In this document: in pieces, positions 62,689-64,000 of the stretch
How the letters are laid out: each line of letters begins with the position of its first letter
Position numbering within the stretch: position 1 is the stretch's first letter
DNA from: an uncultured Chloroflexales bacterium
Lineage (GTDB): Bacteria; Chloroflexota; Chloroflexia; Chloroflexales; Chloroflexaceae
Direction of reading: 5' to 3'
Length of the DNA stretch: 64,000 bases
Assembly (NCBI GenBank): GCA_937902315.1
Contig: CALGUG010000044.1
Span: forward strand, 62,001 to 126,000
Made by a program: the position numbers and the translations under genes
The notes under the pieces: model-generated
Seen by the model: the letters and a program-made list of their open reading frames with translations, nothing else
Databases searched by the model: none
What the model was told of the DNA's origin: nothing

Positions 62689-63750
62689 TTAGGGCAACAA
62701 AGCGACGGTGCGCTTCTCGCGAGCGCTCAGCACTGCGGTGTCGACGATCTGTTGGCCAATGCGGCAGATCTTGGGCGAAAGCGGGCCTTCGATCGGCAGG
62801 TCGTTCTTGATGCAGTGAACAACATATTCGATCGGCTGGCTAAAGGGCGTAACGAGCGTATCGACCGGAATGCTTTCGCCAGCGGGATTTTTGCGGGTTT
62901 GGACAAAAATCGTTTTGTCGTAGTCGTAGGAGCTGATGGTGCCATCGCGACCGACGATCACAAAGCCACACTTGGGCTGGGGCTGGTGAGTCCACGGGTC
63001 GGTGAAGGTGCCCCAGCGGGTCTCGAACTTCGAGAGACCGACATCGTAGCGAGCGATCGTGATGCTGTGCTCGTCGACTTCCAAGCCTGCTGGCTCATCG
63101 ACCATACAGGTGACTTCGATGGGGGCTTTACCGTTGTGGAACCAAGTCCCTAAGGTTGTGCCGTAGCCCAGATAGTCGAGCAGTGAGCCGCCGCCCTGCT
63201 CTTTTTTGTAGAACCAGCTAGCAGCTTTGCGCTCGGCAGTCGGTTCGAGCTCGATCTTGTCGGCGCCGTGCCAGAGCGGACCACGGTTGCCATCGTAGAA
63301 ATGCACCTCGATCACATCGCCGATCACGCCTTCGTCGATCAGGCGCTTACTGGTCACGTGGGGTGGATACCAAGCCAGCGGCCAGTTGATCGCCAGCTTT
63401 TTGCCGGTCTTCTCCATGGCGGCGATCATGTGGTCGGCCTCTTCCAGCGAGGCGGCCATGGGTTTTTCGACAATCACATGCACGTTGTAGGGCGCTACCA
63501 GCTCAACGTATTCGCCGTGGCGGGCCGCCGCCGGACAGAGGATAACCAGATCGGGCTTGGTTGTTTCCAGACAGGCGTGCACATCGGTAAAGACACGATC
63601 TTGGCTGATGCCGAATTTCTTGATGGCATCTTGCATGCGCTCTGGCTGCTCGTCGCACAGGCCGACGATCTCAACACCCTCGGTTTCGGCGGCCATGGCG
63701 AGTAGGTCGCCCATATGGAAGTGATCGAAGTTGATACCAACTATCTTCAT
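62689..63750 (-). CDS. Gfo/Idh/MocA family oxidoreductase
   Basis: 353 aa. Start MKIVGINFDHFHMGDLLAMA, Rossmann fold with LCDEQPERMQ, TKPDLVILCPAAARHGEYVE and the EKP motif HVIVEKPMAASLEEADHMI. The C-terminal substrate domain contains NWPLAWYPPHVTSKRLIDEG and YDGNRGPLWHG. The usual Gly-rich motif is changed (GINFDHFHMG instead of GxGxxG). An NAD(P)-dependent dehydrogenase or related enzyme acting on a sugar. It lies between another family member upstream and the double barrel. Confidence 0.9.
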   Translation of the reverse strand: MKIVGINFDHFHMGDLLAMAAETEGVEIVGLCDEQPERMQDAIKKFGISQDRVFTDVHACLETTKPDLVILCPAAARHGEYVELVAPYNVHVIVEKPMAASLEEADHMIAAMEKTGKKLAINWPLAWYPPHVTSKRLIDEGVIGDVIEVHFYDGNRGPLWHGADKIELEPTAERKAASWFYKKEQGGGSLLDYLGYGTTLGTWFHNGKAPIEVTCMVDEPAGLEVDEHSITIARYDVGLSKFETRWGTFTDPWTHQPQPKCGFVIVGRDGTISSYDYDKTIFVQTRKNPAGESIPVDTLVTPFSQPIEYVVHCIKNDLPIEGPLSPKICRIGQQIVDTAVLSAREKRTVALLP

Positions 63751-63780
63751 CGTTGAAGCCTTTCTGTTTATCGTCTCAGG

Positions 63781-64000
63781 TTAGTGCGGCAGCTGTCGAA
63801 CCATTCCGGGTGTTTGAGGCTGCCCAGTGTGCGAGCTTGCGATGGCTGCGAAGGCCAGTTCGAGGCTACGCAGATTCTCACGAGCGCTGTTGATCGGCTC
63901 GCGCCCTTCTTCGATGGCGCAGAGCAGCTCGGCCATGGTGCCGTGGAAGCCTTCGCGGAACCACGTGCCTTGCAGCTTGGGGATGGCGTAGCCCGCTTCG
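63781..64000 (-). CDS. Gfo/Idh/MocA family oxidoreductase, C-terminal part (cut by window edge)
   Basis: The last 72 codons of a minus-strand gene run in from the window end and stop at 63781. The sequence reads GTWFREGFHGTMAELLCAIE, then EGREPINSARENLRSLELAF and PGMVRQLPH. The pattern W-F-x-(E/D)-G-F-x-G-T-M-x-E-L-L with S-A-x-E-N-L is typical of the C-terminus of Gfo/Idh/MocA oxidoreductases. It is the first visible gene of the catabolic operon, 30 bp before the next. Confidence 0.85.
   Translation of the reverse strand, partial: EAGYAIPKLQGTWFREGFHGTMAELLCAIEEGREPINSARENLRSLELAFAAIASSHTGQPQTPGMVRQLPH

Overview
The window is chromosomal DNA from a bacterium that looks like a member of the Chloroflexota. 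This is inferred from overall gene content: a monoderm-style set of LTGC lipoproteins, an ADP-forming acyl-CoA synthetase beside a DRTGG/BioD-like protein, a Roadblock signalling protein, secreted proteins with tryptophan-rich repeats, and ClpC with a four-domain S1 protein. No rRNA, tRNA, CRISPR array, transposase or phage gene was seen. Codon use and base composition look even across the genes.

Layout. Positions 1-1400: lysS (cut by the window edge) and greA, both on the minus strand, with a structured greA leader. 2.1-5.9 kb: acyl-CoA synthetase plus DRTGG protein, and a small convergent gene. 6.3-7.9 kb: a secreted repeat protein and a membrane protein with two L7/L12-like domains. 8.2-13.9 kb: cysteine desulfurase, and a minus-strand operon of an unknown protein, a response regulator/histidine kinase and a pseudo-receiver/Roadblock protein. 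14.5-18.2 kb: ABC-F ATPase, methyltransferase, sulfurtransferase. 19.0-24.9 kb: a 15-codon mini-gene, a LysM lipoprotein, and a SAM-I-riboswitch-controlled methionine locus (MetB-like enzyme, MetF), followed by an FAD oxidase, methionine aminopeptidase and a degenerate nucleotidyltransferase-like protein. 25-30.9 kb: aspartate kinase, a Gfo/Idh/MocA protein, a PBP2-type transpeptidase and an S41 protease-like lipoprotein. 31.4-38.9 kb: a secreted sugar-dehydrogenase-like protein, trpD, trpC, two zinc-ribbon/DUF4190-like proteins and a beta-lactamase-fold lipoprotein. 39.5-44.2 kb: hpf, a creatininase-family hydrolase with pyrC, rph and a macro-domain protein. 44.9-51.1 kb: an extracellular-polysaccharide-like cluster (short nucleotide-sugar dehydrogenase, hyaluronan-synthase-like glycosyltransferase, mannose-1-phosphate guanylyltransferase, large TPR membrane protein). 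51.6-58.0 kb: a small orphan gene, ribF, rpsA-like and clpC. 58.5-64.0 kb: a tightly packed minus-strand carbohydrate-catabolic operon of six genes (the first cut by the window edge), including a tandem fusion of two xylose-isomerase-like TIM barrels.

The most striking non-genic feature is a mosaic repeat family. Thirteen copies of a 20-bp core (GCGTCCGCCTACGGCTACCA and near variants) lie in intergenic gaps, in both orientations. They are accompanied by a second MITE-like module with inverted ends related to CAAATCCG/CGGATTTG. Some copies carry long perfect hairpins placed where terminators are expected, for example directly at the clpC stop codon. The second notable locus is around 19.0-19.9 kb. 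It contains a complete miniature transcription unit (consensus promoter, an SD that fully complements the 16S rRNA tail, a 15-codon ORF, a hairpin and a terminator). Next to it, two divergent consensus promoters share one perfect 18-bp palindrome, and one of them drives a SAM-I riboswitch whose terminator also contains the ribosome binding site.

Start codons were chosen by SD position and family N-termini; several differ from the longest open frame. Function names rest on motifs recognised by eye, without database searches.
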